From the NCBI GenBank assembly GCA_019428905.1, contig JAHYJN010000017.1:1-50548 (forward strand): a stretch of 50,548 bases of DNA. The letters run 5' to 3'. The notes beneath the pieces are model-generated. The model saw only the letters and a program-made list of their open reading frames with translations, had not been told where the DNA came from and searched no databases. Below, piece by piece: positions 41,355-50,063 of this stretch; within the stretch, counting starts at the first letter, position 1, and each line of letters begins with the position of its first letter. The translations under genes and the position numbers were made by a program. The DNA comes from Candidatus Brevefilum sp. GTDB lineage: Bacteria > Chloroflexota > Anaerolineae > Anaerolineales > Anaerolineaceae.

Positions 41355-42320
41355 ATTTATTTCCAGAAGATCCCCCTGGTACTTCCTGGCAAACAGTGCT
41401 GGACCCCCACCGGTGTGCCAGAACAGCACCGTTTCCTCGGGTTTGAAGAATCCCTGGCGGATCAAATCAATCAAACCGGCTGCTGCCCGCCCGGTATAAA
41501 CCGGGTCAACTAGCAGCGCTTCATAGGCCGCAAACAAGCGGATCGCCTCAACCTCAGCTGAGCCCATCACGGCGTAGCCCCCGCCCAGGTAATCGTCGTT
41601 CACCAGCACATCTTCGGCACTAAAAGTTACTTGACGGCCAATAAAATCAGCTGTCTGTATGGCGAGGTCAGCCACACGCGCCTTGAGCTCATCTGCCGTC
41701 TCATCCACGCTGATGCCAAGAATCTTCCCGTGGTACCCGCTGATGTGCGCCCCAACCAGCATCCCGGCCTGGGTGCCGCCCGATGAGCTGGGAAACACGA
41801 TCCAATCCGGGTCGACGCCCTGTTCGGCCAGCTCCAGCATGGCATTCACATACCCTAAGGCGCCCGTGGGGTTCGACCCACCGTATGGGATCAGGTAAGG
41901 CTGTTTGCCCGCGCCCAAGACGCTTTCATAAACCTCTTCCAGTTTTTGTTGAACCCTCTCCCGCCCTGTAAAAACCACTTCAGCGCCTAACAGATAATGC
42001 AGAAGATGGTTGCCATCCGGTGGATCTGGTGGGTTGCCAAACAAGACCAGGACGCAAGCCATCCCAAACCTGGCAGCAGCAGCCACCGTCTGGCGGCAGT
42101 GGTTGGACTGCACCGCTCCAGCCGTAATCAGTGTATCCGCCCCTGCCTCTTGCGCGGCGTACATCAGGTACTCCAATTTGCGGGTTTTATTGCCGCCAAA
42201 AGCCAACCCCGTTTGATCATCGCGTTTGGTGATCAACGTCGGCCCCCCCAGCAAGGCAGAGAGGCGCGGCAGGGGCTCAACAGGTGTGGGTAAGTGAGCA
42301 AATCGTAAGCGTGGTTTCAT
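41352..42320 (-). CDS. D-cysteine desulfhydrase/ACC-deaminase-family PLP enzyme
   Basis: From ATG 42320 the product has 322 aa: LPTPVEPLPRLSALLGG near the N-terminus, the PLP lysine in FGGNKTRKLEYL, ITAGAVQSNHCRQTVAAAA, IPYGGSNPTGALGYV, FPSSSGGTQAGMLVGA and FWHTGGGPALFA near the end, all typical of the D-cysteine desulfhydrase (DcyD/YedO) and ACC deaminase group. DcyD-like enzymes degrade D-cysteine to pyruvate, ammonia and sulfide; ACC deamination is less likely but not excluded. Its ATG overlaps the stop of the FemAB gene upstream (ATGA), so it is co-translated with it. The heptamer array touches its stop codon. Confidence 0.88.
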   Translation of the reverse strand: MKPRLRFAHLPTPVEPLPRLSALLGGPTLITKRDDQTGLAFGGNKTRKLEYLMYAAQEAGADTLITAGAVQSNHCRQTVAAAARFGMACVLVLFGNPPDPPDGNHLLHYLLGAEVVFTGRERVQQKLEEVYESVLGAGKQPYLIPYGGSNPTGALGYVNAMLELAEQGVDPDWIVFPSSSGGTQAGMLVGAHISGYHGKILGISVDETADELKARVADLAIQTADFIGRQVTFSAEDVLVNDDYLGGGYAVMGSAEVEAIRLFAAYEALLVDPVYTGRAAAGLIDLIRQGFFKPEETVLFWHTGGGPALFARKYQGDLLEIN

Positions 42321-43432
42321 ATGCTGAGACTCCTTTTGGTTGAGGTTTTTCCACGTGCCCGCATAACAGCCAGCACGCGCGGCAGGGTCTGGCTGTACAG
42401 GCGGTAGATCAACGGGTGCACGGGCAGATCCCATGCCCCAAGCGTGCGCAGGACATAACCGCCAAACCCATCCTTGAACCGGTAAACGCCCCACAATGGG
42501 TCATCCTTAGTGAAGGTATCCGGGGCACCCCACATATCATAGGTGTGGCATCCGGCCGCCTTTGAACGCCGCATCCCCTCCCACTGCAGGCGGTAATTGA
42601 ACATTTTCTCACGGTGATCATCCAGTGACATGCCGTGCATGTACCAGGCGCGCCCGGCAAACCTAAAAATAACAACACCCCCCACCGGCTCGCCCTCCAC
42701 TTCTGCGATCAATGGTTCAGCCAAACCCGCCTTGAAAAATGCCTGCCAAACCGCCTGGTAATAGGGTTTGCCTCGAATCAGGAAATCATCCCGCACAGCT
42801 GTGTGGGCATACATCTGGTAGAGCAGATCAATATCCGCGACGCCACCGGGCCGCACGGTCACGCCGCGGCGCTCTGCCAAGCGGATGTTATAGCGGGTTT
42901 TGGACTTCATCCGCATCAGCAGGGCATCTTCCTCTTCGGTCAGGTCAACCTCAACGGTATTGCGAAATTGAATTTGTTCATCTGAGAAGATCCATCCTCG
43001 AGCTTTCAGTTGGTTCTGGACAGAAATACCCACCGGGTGATCATCCACCCCACCCTCACCGGGGATGCCATACCCAACTGGCAGATCGGGGTCAATTTTG
43101 AGAAATATGGCGCCTTTTTGGCGGGCAAACCCACCCAGGTCATCCAAAACTGTTTTTACCAAAGCCTGGTCCGACCAATCCAACATAGGGCCGCGGGGGA
43201 GATACATCACACCCAGGGGTAAGGCAAACCCACCCAGGATCAGCTTGCGCTCAAGGAGTAACGCTGCCGCACACACCTCACCCGAATCACACCGCCAGAG
43301 CAGGTGAAAAGGATCCCATCCAAAGCGGGATTTGACCTGCCCCCATGCCCAGGTCTGCAGGGCATGGGCGCCGGGCAAACCTGCAATGAGGGGATCCCAG
43401 TGAGTTGAGTCTTGAATGGTGAGAGCTTCCAA
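42317..43432 (-). CDS. FemAB-type peptidyltransferase (lipid II amino acid ligase family), gene 2
   Basis: The 371-aa product (TTG start at 43432; SD AAGGA overlaps the stop of the gene upstream) has the FemAB/Fem-X two-GNAT fold signs: ALQTWAWGQVKSRFGWDPF, LPLGVMYLPRGPM, MRMKSKTRYNIRLAERRGV, AWYMHGMSLDDHREKMFNYRLQWEGMRRSKAAG and a YDMWGAPD/VYRFKDGFGG ending. Fem enzymes add glycine or other amino acids from aminoacyl-tRNA to the lipid II stem peptide, building the crossbridge. It is a paralogue of the adjacent upstream gene and overlaps the desulfhydrase gene downstream. Confidence 0.88.
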   Translation of the reverse strand: MEALTIQDSTHWDPLIAGLPGAHALQTWAWGQVKSRFGWDPFHLLWRCDSGEVCAAALLLERKLILGGFALPLGVMYLPRGPMLDWSDQALVKTVLDDLGGFARQKGAIFLKIDPDLPVGYGIPGEGGVDDHPVGISVQNQLKARGWIFSDEQIQFRNTVEVDLTEEEDALLMRMKSKTRYNIRLAERRGVTVRPGGVADIDLLYQMYAHTAVRDDFLIRGKPYYQAVWQAFFKAGLAEPLIAEVEGEPVGGVVIFRFAGRAWYMHGMSLDDHREKMFNYRLQWEGMRRSKAAGCHTYDMWGAPDTFTKDDPLWGVYRFKDGFGGYVLRTLGAWDLPVHPLIYRLYSQTLPRVLAVMRARGKTSTKRSLSI

Positions 43433-43445
43433 GTGTCGCAGTTCC

Positions 43446-44450
43446 TTATGCGCCAGCCGGTGCCTGGCGGCGGCCAGACCAAAGCTGATAGGCCTGATAC
43501 AGCAATGGCTGATAAATTCGGTCCCAGGTGCCAATCGTTCGCTTCAGCTCACCGCCAAAACCGCGCTTGAAGCGGTATACGCCCCACAAGCCGTCCGAAC
43601 GATCAAGGAAAGCATCCTCTAATTCGCTCTCCGAAAGGTCCGGCACCCCCCACAGGTCATAGGTTTGGCAGCCTTTCTTTTTCGCCCAACGCATGGCCTC
43701 CCACTGCAACAGATACGTCGGCATGCGGTTGCGCTCGTCGTTCGTCGATGCGCCATAAAAATACCAGGCGGTATCTCCCTGGGCAAAGGCCATCAAAGCC
43801 GCCAGCGGCTGACCCTGGTATTCTGCCACCAGCAGCACACAAGCGCCGTGCGGGGCAAAGCAGTCATATGCACGCTGGTAATAGTCAAGGCTGTGTACGC
43901 CAAAAGCATCCCTTTCCCCGGTGGTGAGCATCATCCTGTGAAAAGCCCCGATGTCTTTGCTCTCCCGCACAAGAACATCCTTACGTTGTGCCAGGCGGAT
44001 GTTGTAACGCGTTTTGGATTTCATCGCCATCAAGGTCTGGTCTTCATCGCCGCTCAAATCCATAATGATCGTGCGCGGCGGCTGAACCGTCTGATCAGAC
44101 TGAACAAAGCCGGGTAGGTGCCTTTGAAAAAACTCGGGCGATACGGGTTCCCAGACATCGGGTTCCACGCGCAGAAAGATCGCCCGCTCCTGTCGGCAAA
44201 GTGCATCGACTTCAGGCCAAAAATCCGCCCAGGCGCCCTCGCCAACCGGGCCGCGCGGGATATACCCGACACTCAACCCTAGAGGCAGGTGTCGAAAAAG
44301 GATCAAAGCCCCCAGTTCGTTATGCTGCACACAGTGCGGTTTCCAGCCAAAAGCAGATTTGAGCTGCCCCCATGAGCTGGTTTGTAAAATATGGGCTTGG
44401 GGATGTTCTTCAAAAAACCGGTCCCATTCCTGTGGTGTCAAGCGTTGCAT
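43446..44450 (-). CDS. FemAB-type peptidyltransferase, gene 1
   Basis: The 334-aa product shows ILQTSSWGQLKSAFGWKPH, LGLSVGYIPRGPVGEG, LMAMKSKTRYNIRLAQRKDV, AWYFYGASTNDERNRMPTYLLQWEAMRWAKKKG and VYRFKRGFGGELKRTIG. These are the conserved stretches of FemAB proteins, including the MKSKTRYN-type motif that starts the second half. Its role should be adding amino acids to lipid II or a similar lipid-linked peptide. It is the first gene of a three-gene operon with a second FemAB and a PLP enzyme. A two-enzyme set may add two residues in sequence, as FemA and FemB do. Confidence 0.88.
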   Translation of the reverse strand: MQRLTPQEWDRFFEEHPQAHILQTSSWGQLKSAFGWKPHCVQHNELGALILFRHLPLGLSVGYIPRGPVGEGAWADFWPEVDALCRQERAIFLRVEPDVWEPVSPEFFQRHLPGFVQSDQTVQPPRTIIMDLSGDEDQTLMAMKSKTRYNIRLAQRKDVLVRESKDIGAFHRMMLTTGERDAFGVHSLDYYQRAYDCFAPHGACVLLVAEYQGQPLAALMAFAQGDTAWYFYGASTNDERNRMPTYLLQWEAMRWAKKKGCQTYDLWGVPDLSESELEDAFLDRSDGLWGVYRFKRGFGGELKRTIGTWDRIYQPLLYQAYQLWSGRRQAPAGA

Positions 44451-44528
44451 CGTCTCCTTAAAACAGCTGAATCCGCATCATTTTCAGCCATGTGAGTGGT
44501 GTCATTCCCCTTAAGCCCTCCAGCAGGC

Positions 44529-46427
44529 TTATTCTACCATGTCCGGGTGGGGCTCATTGATTTGGATATGCGCACCTGGGATCGCCTTAGCCAACAGCGC
44601 CTGGATCGCCTCCGGATTGCCCTCCCGGGCTAAGACCCCCAATTGAACGATGATGGCTTCTAGTTTTTCTGAGGAGAGCACCTCTTCACTGTCCACCTGG
44701 TGGATATCAGGGTGAGCGGTCGGAGAATAAGCAAAACCAGTGTCCCACAGGTCTTCTGTCAGCTTTTCGCCCGGTCGAATCCCAGTAAAAACAATCTCGA
44801 TGTCTTTCCCTGGCTCCAATCCCGACAGGCGGATCAGGTCTTCTGCCAAATCTACAATGCGCACTGGCTGCCCCATATCAAGAATATAATTTTCACCGCC
44901 ACGGCTCATCGCTGAAGCCTGCAAAACCAGGTGCACCGCCTCTGGGATGGTCATAAAGTATCGTTTCATATCCGGGTGGGTTACCGTGATAGGTCCTCCG
45001 GATGCGATTTGCCGTTTAAACCGCGGCACCACGCTGCCCCGACTGCCCAACACATTACCAAAGCGGACAACCGTAAAGGCGCGCTGGCAGCGGTGAGCGG
45101 CATCAAGGACCAGCATTTCCGCCAAGCGTTTGGTTGCACCCATCACACTCACCGGGCGAATAGCTTTATCGGTGGAGATCATCACCAGGCGCTGCACATC
45201 ATTCGCCAGAGCAACACGAACCAGATTATCGGTGCCAATCACATTATTGGTGATTGCTTCTTCAATATTGGTTTCCATCAGGGGGACGTGTTTGTGAGCG
45301 GCGGTGTGGAAGACCACCTCGGGTTTCCAACGTTTAAAGATCACTTCCAAGCGCGGCAGATCGCGTACATCCGCGATCAGGGGAACCAACTCCAGTGAGG
45401 GGAAGCTTTCTTTAAGGTCGAGGAAAACGCTGAAAATGCTGTTCTCCCCATGCCCAAGGATGATCAATCGGTTCGGGTTGACCTGGGCAACTTGGCGGCA
45501 TAGCTCACGTCCGATCGAACCGCCCGCACCGGTGACCATCACCACCCGATTTTCCAAGACCTCACCCAGGGCTTTCGTCTCCATGCGCACTGGTTCTCGC
45601 CTGAGCAGGTCTGAGATTTCAACCTCGCGTAAGCGGCTGACGCTGACGGCACCCCCCAACAGCTCATAGATACCGGGCATGGTTCGAAAGGCCACATTAC
45701 GACGGCGGCATACTTCGGTCACCTTCCGCACCACCTGGCCCGATGCGCTCGGAATAGCCACCACCACTTCATCCACGTGATGTTTCTCTAAGATGTGGTC
45801 AATTTTATCCAGCGGGGCAAGTACAGGGATGCCATGGATCTTGCTGTTTTGTTTCGTTGGGTCATCATCAAGAAAGCCAATCGGGTCCATGTTGATCTGT
45901 GGATTTTTAAGCATTTCACGCACAACCATCGCACCTGCATCCCCTGCACCGATCACCAACACCCATTTCTTTCGCCGTGATGGGATCAATGCCTGGTCTG
46001 CTGCCGAGGAAGAAGTTTCGGCCAAGACCCTGAAGATGAAACGTGTGCCGCCGACAAAAACCATTGAAAACAGCCAATCGATGATCAACGCTGAACGGGG
46101 AAATCCAAAAAACAAACCCGCAGCGAACAGGCCAATCATTGTCCCGCTAAGCAGAATGGAAGCTGTCGATACAGCTGAAAGGATCAAGATCAGTTCACGG
46201 GTGCTGGCATAGCGCCAAATATGACTGTAGATGCCAAAGAAAAAGTACACCAAGGGTTTGACCAGGACAGCCGCACCCATCATCCACAATAAACTGGATT
46301 GGTAGGTGGGAAAGATCGCAATCAGTTCCAGCCTGACCATGTAACTCAATAAAACTGAGACCAGGGTCAGAAAGATATCCCCAAAAAAAAGATAACGGTT
46401 ACGGACTTTCCGACGAAATAGTTCCAT
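44529..46427 (-). CDS. FlaA1/CapD-like membrane sugar-nucleotide 4,6-dehydratase
   Basis: The 632-aa product has four N-terminal membrane helices (about 14-130), a first nucleotide-binding fold WVLVIGAGDAGAMVVREML with GFLDDDP, and a C-terminal SDR domain starting VVMVTGAGGSIGRELC, with HTAAHKHVPLMETNI, MISTDKAIRPVSVMGATKR and RFGNVLGSRGSVVPRF. This is the WbpM/PglF/CapD long form, which converts UDP-GlcNAc to a 4-keto-6-deoxy sugar for bacillosamine, FucNAc or QuiNAc synthesis. It follows a sugar transferase by 18 bp and forms the end of the second polysaccharide cluster. Confidence 0.93.
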   Translation of the reverse strand: MELFRRKVRNRYLFFGDIFLTLVSVLLSYMVRLELIAIFPTYQSSLLWMMGAAVLVKPLVYFFFGIYSHIWRYASTRELILILSAVSTASILLSGTMIGLFAAGLFFGFPRSALIIDWLFSMVFVGGTRFIFRVLAETSSSAADQALIPSRRKKWVLVIGAGDAGAMVVREMLKNPQINMDPIGFLDDDPTKQNSKIHGIPVLAPLDKIDHILEKHHVDEVVVAIPSASGQVVRKVTEVCRRRNVAFRTMPGIYELLGGAVSVSRLREVEISDLLRREPVRMETKALGEVLENRVVMVTGAGGSIGRELCRQVAQVNPNRLIILGHGENSIFSVFLDLKESFPSLELVPLIADVRDLPRLEVIFKRWKPEVVFHTAAHKHVPLMETNIEEAITNNVIGTDNLVRVALANDVQRLVMISTDKAIRPVSVMGATKRLAEMLVLDAAHRCQRAFTVVRFGNVLGSRGSVVPRFKRQIASGGPITVTHPDMKRYFMTIPEAVHLVLQASAMSRGGENYILDMGQPVRIVDLAEDLIRLSGLEPGKDIEIVFTGIRPGEKLTEDLWDTGFAYSPTAHPDIHQVDSEEVLSSEKLEAIIVQLGVLAREGNPEAIQALLAKAIPGAHIQINEPHPDMVE

Positions 46428-46445
46428 GAATGATTTTTCCGAGGA

Positions 46446-47864
46446 TTATTGTCCTTTGAAACCGAGAACGGTGCCAACGGTTCGTAAAATAATTGAGATA
46501 TCCATTAAAAGATTGCGGTGTTCAATATAATACAGGTCATATTCCAGCTTAACCGCGGTTTCACTCACATTACCGGCATAGCCATAGTTGACCTGTGCCC
46601 AACCGGTGATACCTGGTTTGACCAGCAGTCTTGCCCGGTAAAATGGGATTTGCTTTTGAAAATGTTCCACCAATTGGGGGCGCTCTGCCCGCGGCCCGAC
46701 CAGGCTCATTTCGCCGCGCAGCACATTGATGAATTGGGGCAACTCATCCAGGTGCGTACGGCGCAAGAACCACCCGACCCTGGTCACACGCTGGTCATTC
46801 TCTTCTGCCAAACGTGCTTCTCCATCTCGTTCAGCATCGCGTTCCATGGTGCGGAACTTGACCATCTTGTACGGTTGCCCGCCCCGGCCAAGACGTTCCT
46901 GGTTGAAGAGAACCGGAAAACCCGTTTCAAGGATTGTCGCCAAGCTGATGAATGGGAAAAAGCCAACAAATATGATCGTCCCAACCAAACCGCCAGCAAA
47001 ATCAATCAGGCTTTTGGCGAGCTCATAAAACGTGCTGGTGCTCGTCTTCTCAACAAAGGACCGTACAATCCATTCTGTTTCCAACAGAAAGATAGGAACC
47101 CGGCCGAGGAGCTCTTCATAAACCTGGGGCATGGGCGCCAAGTGAACACCTATTTCCTGTGCGGTCAGGATGGACTGAAACATATCACCCCTCATTTCAC
47201 CGCTGATCGCCAGGATCAGATCGGTGATATGCTGTTTTTGGATAATCTCGATCAGTTCCCGGGAATCTCCAAGAACAGGAAAATTACCAATTTTTTGACC
47301 AAGCTTCCCCGGGTCGTCATCGATCAGTCCTACCGTAAAAAATGGTGGCGGCCAAAGCTTCTCGATCACATCAACCAGCGTCTTACCAGCATTTCCAGCG
47401 CCAACGATCAGCACACGCCGTAAGAGGTGAGGCGCGGTGAACATCCGGATGTAAGTAAGCCGCCAAAGGAGCGTGAAAAAAACCGCAATTACAATGAAAA
47501 CTGAAACACCCCGGCGAGGGAGAGAGTTTGGGGCAGAAGTAAAGTAGATCAGCAAGTAAACCAGTACATAAATCAGCGTCGCCAGGCCAATTCCTTTAAC
47601 CGTCTCACGGCGGTTGTTGGCACGATTGACATCGTACAGTTCCACCAATAGGATCATCCAGAAAACCGGCAGCAAGAAAAACCACAACGGTGGACGTTCT
47701 GTAATAAATTCTAAGGAGAATTCCATCCAGGCATCTCTGGCCGCCCAGAAATATAAAGCTAAAAACAATGCGACTGCAGCCACGAGGAGATCACCGATCA
47801 ACAGGATCGCCACGCGTTCCGAAGCACGCATTTGCCATCGTTTTAGCTTTGGTTGGGTATCCAT
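46446..47864 (-). CDS. Exopolysaccharide polyprenyl glycosylphosphotransferase
   Basis: The start at ATG 47864 (472 aa) is chosen because an upstream start would overlap the GT2 gene and add a cysteine-rich, non-family stretch. The layout is four hydrophobic helices, VLIVGAGNAGKTLVDVI with GLIDDDP (CoA_binding_3), then a sugar transferase domain with YKMVKFRTM, THLDELPQFINV (catalytic Asp-Glu) and LVGPRAERP. GPRAE replaces GPRPE. It should start the repeat unit by loading a hexose-1-phosphate onto undecaprenyl phosphate. It lies 10 bp after the GT2 gene and 18 bp before the dehydratase gene, so all three are one operon. Confidence 0.9.
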   Translation of the reverse strand: MDTQPKLKRWQMRASERVAILLIGDLLVAAVALFLALYFWAARDAWMEFSLEFITERPPLWFFLLPVFWMILLVELYDVNRANNRRETVKGIGLATLIYVLVYLLIYFTSAPNSLPRRGVSVFIVIAVFFTLLWRLTYIRMFTAPHLLRRVLIVGAGNAGKTLVDVIEKLWPPPFFTVGLIDDDPGKLGQKIGNFPVLGDSRELIEIIQKQHITDLILAISGEMRGDMFQSILTAQEIGVHLAPMPQVYEELLGRVPIFLLETEWIVRSFVEKTSTSTFYELAKSLIDFAGGLVGTIIFVGFFPFISLATILETGFPVLFNQERLGRGGQPYKMVKFRTMERDAERDGEARLAEENDQRVTRVGWFLRRTHLDELPQFINVLRGEMSLVGPRAERPQLVEHFQKQIPFYRARLLVKPGITGWAQVNYGYAGNVSETAVKLEYDLYYIEHRNLLMDISIILRTVGTVLGFKGQ

Positions 47865-47874
47865 AACAGATATT

Positions 47875-48879
47875 TTAACCTTTATTTGTATTTTGGGGGC
47901 ACAGTAAGCCCCACAAGAAGCCTGTTCCCCAGGAAAAGTGCATGCAGGCAATTGACAGGGGCACTCCCAAACATAAAAAAAGCCTCTTGTGTCGGATTGC
48001 AAGATGCACGCCAGCTAAGAACAGGACCAGGCTGTAGGCACCTAGCACACCCATCAGGACCCATAATGCTCCCCTAAATAAGGGAGAGAGGAGGGTCAAC
48101 AGGATCAATGCTGCCACAAACAGGGGCGGGAGCGCCTGCCGCCAGCGGATCGTGCGTGGATAGCGCCGCAGCATCTGCACCTTCCAATAGCCGTAGCGCC
48201 AATATTGGCGGGCCAATGCACCCAAGGTTTCCCTGGCAAAATAAACAGAGCGGATTTGCGGGTCAAACCAGATCTTCCCGCCTGCTTGACGGATGCGTGC
48301 ATTGAACTCGTAATCCTCATTGGTCAGCAGGGTCTCATCAAACATCCCGACTTGGTCGAGGATTGACCGCTTGAAGGCGCCAAACGGCACCGTATCCACA
48401 TAAGCTGCCTGATCGCTGAAGCGATAACGTGCGTCGCCAACACCAATCGGGTGACCGGCAGCCGCCGCAATGCTGCGCGCCATCCAGCCGTCATTGCTGG
48501 GTTGAATATCCCACACGCCGCCCACATTCTGACCGCGTCCCTCAGCAACAGCCGTTACCGCCCGCTCAACGTAGTACCGATCCGGCTTGGAATGCGCATC
48601 CAGGCGCACGATGACCTCACCGCTTGAAGCCAGGATGGCAATATTTAAAGCAGCCGGGATGGAACGGGCAGGGTTCTCAACGACCCTGACGGCCAGGTCT
48701 GGGTGTTCCACCCGCCACTCGTCAATTGCCCCCGGTGTTCCATCAGTGGACCCGCCATCCGCGATCACAACTTCCATTTCGTGGCGCGGGTAAGATTGAC
48801 CATACAATGCATCCAATAAAAGGTGGATCGTCGGCCGTTCGTTATAGCACGGGATGATAATGGATGTTGTAAAACCCAT
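47875..48879 (-). CDS. Family 2 glycosyltransferase (ExoA-like)
   Basis: The 334-aa product has the GT-A signatures SIIIPCYNERPTI, VVIADGGSTDGTPGAI, VRLDAHSKPDRYYVERAV (DxD-like DAH), FGAFKRSILDQVGMFDETLLTNEDYEF (acceptor/base region) and two or three C-terminal membrane helices (LFVAALILLTLLSPLF and others). The DAH variant and length match the succinoglycan ExoA-type group. It transfers a sugar from a nucleotide donor onto the lipid-linked acceptor at the inner face of the membrane. It is the first gene of the three-gene polysaccharide cluster. Confidence 0.9.
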   Translation of the reverse strand: MGFTTSIIIPCYNERPTIHLLLDALYGQSYPRHEMEVVIADGGSTDGTPGAIDEWRVEHPDLAVRVVENPARSIPAALNIAILASSGEVIVRLDAHSKPDRYYVERAVTAVAEGRGQNVGGVWDIQPSNDGWMARSIAAAAGHPIGVGDARYRFSDQAAYVDTVPFGAFKRSILDQVGMFDETLLTNEDYEFNARIRQAGGKIWFDPQIRSVYFARETLGALARQYWRYGYWKVQMLRRYPRTIRWRQALPPLFVAALILLTLLSPLFRGALWVLMGVLGAYSLVLFLAGVHLAIRHKRLFLCLGVPLSIACMHFSWGTGFLWGLLCPQNTNKG

Positions 48880-49031
48880 TTTAAAAATTCAACACACTTT
48901 CAGGGAGCACCAAGCAACCTCATCAATGATTCGGGTGAGGATGAGGTGCGGTGCTGATTTTGAATTGATCATGCACCCCATTAAGCCGAGATGCAAGGTC
49001 ATTTGTCGTGAAAATGATCGTTAGCGTGAGG

Positions 49032-49448
49032 TTAGCATTCGCCGCAATCGCAGGGCAGCAGGGCAACCGCTTCAATTTCAACCGCCGCACCGGCTGGGAG
49101 CGCCGCCACCTGGACCGCAGAACGGGCAGGGAATTCACCAGTGAAAAATGAGGCATACACCTCATTCATCAACCCAAACTCGCCCATGTCCTCTAAGAAG
49201 ACGGTGGTTTTAACCACCCTATCCAGGCCGCTGCCGGCTGCTTCCAGGATAGCCTTTAAGTTCGTAAGCGCCTGACGGGCCTGCGCCTGAACCCCGCCCT
49301 CAACCATTTTGCCGGTGGCCGGGTCAATCCCCACCTGGCCGGCTGTAAAAACCATACAGCCCGTTGAGACACCTGCGGAGTATGGTCCTAAGGCTTTGGG
49401 GGCTTGATCGGTGGAAATGATCTTCTTTTCGTGATGGCAACCACTCAT
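49032..49448 (-). CDS. RidA-family (YjgF) protein
   Basis: From ATG 49448 the product has 138 aa: KKIISTDQAPKALGPYSAGV, VFTAGQVGIDPATGKMVEGGVQAQARQALTNLKAILEAAGS and the end ARSAVQVAALPAGAAVEIEAVA with the conserved catalytic Arg, all typical of RidA. These trimeric enzymes hydrolyse reactive enamine/imine intermediates made by PLP enzymes. N-terminal SGCHHEKK and C-terminal LLPCDCGEC add metal-binding-like residues not usual in the family. A PLP enzyme lies 6.7 kb away but is not adjacent. Confidence 0.93.
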   Translation of the reverse strand: MSGCHHEKKIISTDQAPKALGPYSAGVSTGCMVFTAGQVGIDPATGKMVEGGVQAQARQALTNLKAILEAAGSGLDRVVKTTVFLEDMGEFGLMNEVYASFFTGEFPARSAVQVAALPAGAAVEIEAVALLPCDCGEC

Positions 49449-49553
49449 TTGTAACTCTGCCTTTCTGTGTCTACTTATTAACCGTTCTTGAGGAAAATTA
49501 TAACACCCCACATCAAGCGGGAGATGAAAATACATTATGAAGATTAATTAAAC

Positions 49554-49587
49554 GTACCTGCTCAGCCTGCAAGGGGATAGGGGGGTT
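49554..49587. repeat. Half copy of the palindromic interspersed element
   Basis: TACCTGCTCAGCCTGCAAGG followed by GGATAGGGGGGTT resembles 13649-13676 (AACTCAGCGTGCAAGGG then GGGGGG). Only one arm is present. It lies at the 3' end of the DUF5680 gene. Confidence 0.5.
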
Positions 49588-50047
49588 ATTTGATCAAACC
49601 GCCATGATAGACCAGCTCATAAACCATCTCACCATTTTTCTCAATCCACTCACGCCCGGAAAAATGGTCCAGGCTGCCCTGCGAGGTGTCGTGATAGGTC
49701 AAGCCATCCTGTGTGTGAGACCACCCACCCAAGAAGCGTCCCGCTTTGTACATTCTGGATAGGCTGTGCTTGAGCATCATCCCCACCTCCTCAGGGGAGA
49801 TCATGTCCGGTTCGAGTAGTTTTCCGTAATAATTCATCCCCCAAACGGGATGGTCTTGATGGTAAACGACCTCCTCACCGATGAAATCCGACCCGCCAAA
49901 GTAGCTGTCGAGGTATCGATAATCCCCAGCCTGATAAGCCAGGTCGTGCGAGCTCAACCGGCAGGATGTGGTCGGCTCGCCATCGCCAATATAGGATGCT
50001 GACTTCGCCGCCAGGATAAAATCATGCAATTGGTCCAGGTTGATCAT
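49586..50047 (-). CDS. DUF5680 domain protein
   Basis: The 153-aa product (ATG 50047, GAGGAG six bases upstream) matches DUF5680: LDQLHDFILAAKSASYIGDG, LAYQAGDYRYLDSYFGGSDFIGEEVVY, VWGMNYYGK and FLGGWSHTQDGLTYHD. The domain is often found alone or fused to HTH regulators. Its role is unknown. It follows the creatininase gene by about 16 bp and is probably co-transcribed with it. Confidence 0.85.
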   Translation of the reverse strand: MINLDQLHDFILAAKSASYIGDGEPTTSCRLSSHDLAYQAGDYRYLDSYFGGSDFIGEEVVYHQDHPVWGMNYYGKLLEPDMISPEEVGMMLKHSLSRMYKAGRFLGGWSHTQDGLTYHDTSQGSLDHFSGREWIEKNGEMVYELVYHGGLIK

Positions 50048-50063
50048 CAATTACTCCTCGTTC

